DNA from: JAZDOH01 sp043798815 | GTDB lineage: Bacteria; Patescibacteriota; Gracilibacteria; UM-FILTER-43-11 | Direction of reading: 5' to 3' | NCBI GenBank assembly: GCA_043798815.1 | Contig: JAZDOH010000011.1 | Coordinates: 1 to 5,051 of the forward strand | DNA length: 5,051 nucleotides | Part shown: positions 4,960 to 5,051 of the stretch, piece by piece | Layout of the letters: every line of letters begins with the position of its first letter | How positions within the stretch are numbered: the stretch's first letter is position 1 | Notes under the pieces: generated by a model | Seen by the model: only the letters and a program-made list of their open reading frames with translations | Told to the model about the DNA's origin: nothing | Databases searched by the model: none | Translations under genes and position numbers: made by a program

Positions 4960-5051
4960 GGTTGAGCAAATTCGACCTGCCCATTATACTCAATTCATGC
5001 CGCTTGATCCATGCTAAGACATCCATACTTTTTAAGCATCGTGATTGCCAC
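4960..5051. other. Upstream region of the wall-protein gene, no gene seen
   Basis: The last 92 bases hold the -10 element described separately and otherwise no coding sequence I can support. On the + strand the ATG at 4997 meets a TAA after six codons. No tRNA-like fold or terminator is visible. A divergent gene could begin beyond the window. Confidence 0.5.
4983..4988 (-). promoter_or_regulatory. Probable -10 element for the wall-protein gene
   Basis: The - strand reads TATAAT at 4988-4983, a perfect -10 hexamer, preceded by TTGAG. Transcription would start near 4976, leaving a 5' leader of about 17 bases before the ATG at 4959. The leader (GTCGAATTTGCTCAACC) has no Shine-Dalgarno match. 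The -35 region is poor (TGGATC at 17-base spacing), so the promoter may need an activator or another sigma factor. Confidence 0.45.

Overview
The window is a compact bacterial chromosome segment of roughly balanced base composition, with AT-rich intergenic gaps. It holds four gene loci. Three lie on the + strand: a small Phd/YefM-like antitoxin, an M16 zinc peptidase split by a frameshift, and nucleoside diphosphate kinase. One large secreted wall protein on the - strand converges on them. All genes stop at TAA and read well with the standard code. The wall protein combines S-layer homology (SLH), RlpA-like and CAP domains, which suggests an organism with an S-layer and a cell wall. The compact layout, the lack of clear Shine-Dalgarno sites and the short AT-rich intergenic repeats recall metagenome-derived candidate-phyla bacteria (Patescibacteria, for example Peregrinibacteria-like). 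That placement is inference; nothing here is a definitive taxonomic marker.

Layout. At 1-252 is an antitoxin-like ORF whose frame stays open to the window edge. A near-consensus promoter at 253-281 lies directly behind its stop codon and would start transcription only a few bases before the M16 start at 293. The M16 gene (293-1557) reads as one 421-residue peptidase only if one A is restored to the A6 run at 992-997; as written it is two overlapping ORFs. The 101-base gap before ndk is filled by period-7 repeats (GAATTAC type) facing their reverse complement. The ndk gene (1659-2123) is intact. Its stop and the stop of the - strand gene both lie in or at a nested inverted repeat (2114-2180).

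The - strand gene (2179-4959, 926 aa) is the most distinctive item: signal peptide, three SLH repeats, an RlpA-like double-psi beta-barrel with its key His and Asp, a Pro/Thr linker, about 350 residues of beta-rich sequence of unknown type, one CAP domain with its His/Glu/His set, and a second CAP domain that has lost those residues. It has a TATAAT promoter element about 24 bases upstream of its ATG.

Functional links are loose. The wall protein probably anchors to the envelope and may remodel peptidoglycan. The M16 peptidase, if functional, would degrade peptides. Ndk balances nucleoside triphosphates. The antitoxin has no toxin partner in view. No mobile element, CRISPR array, tRNA or rRNA was seen.
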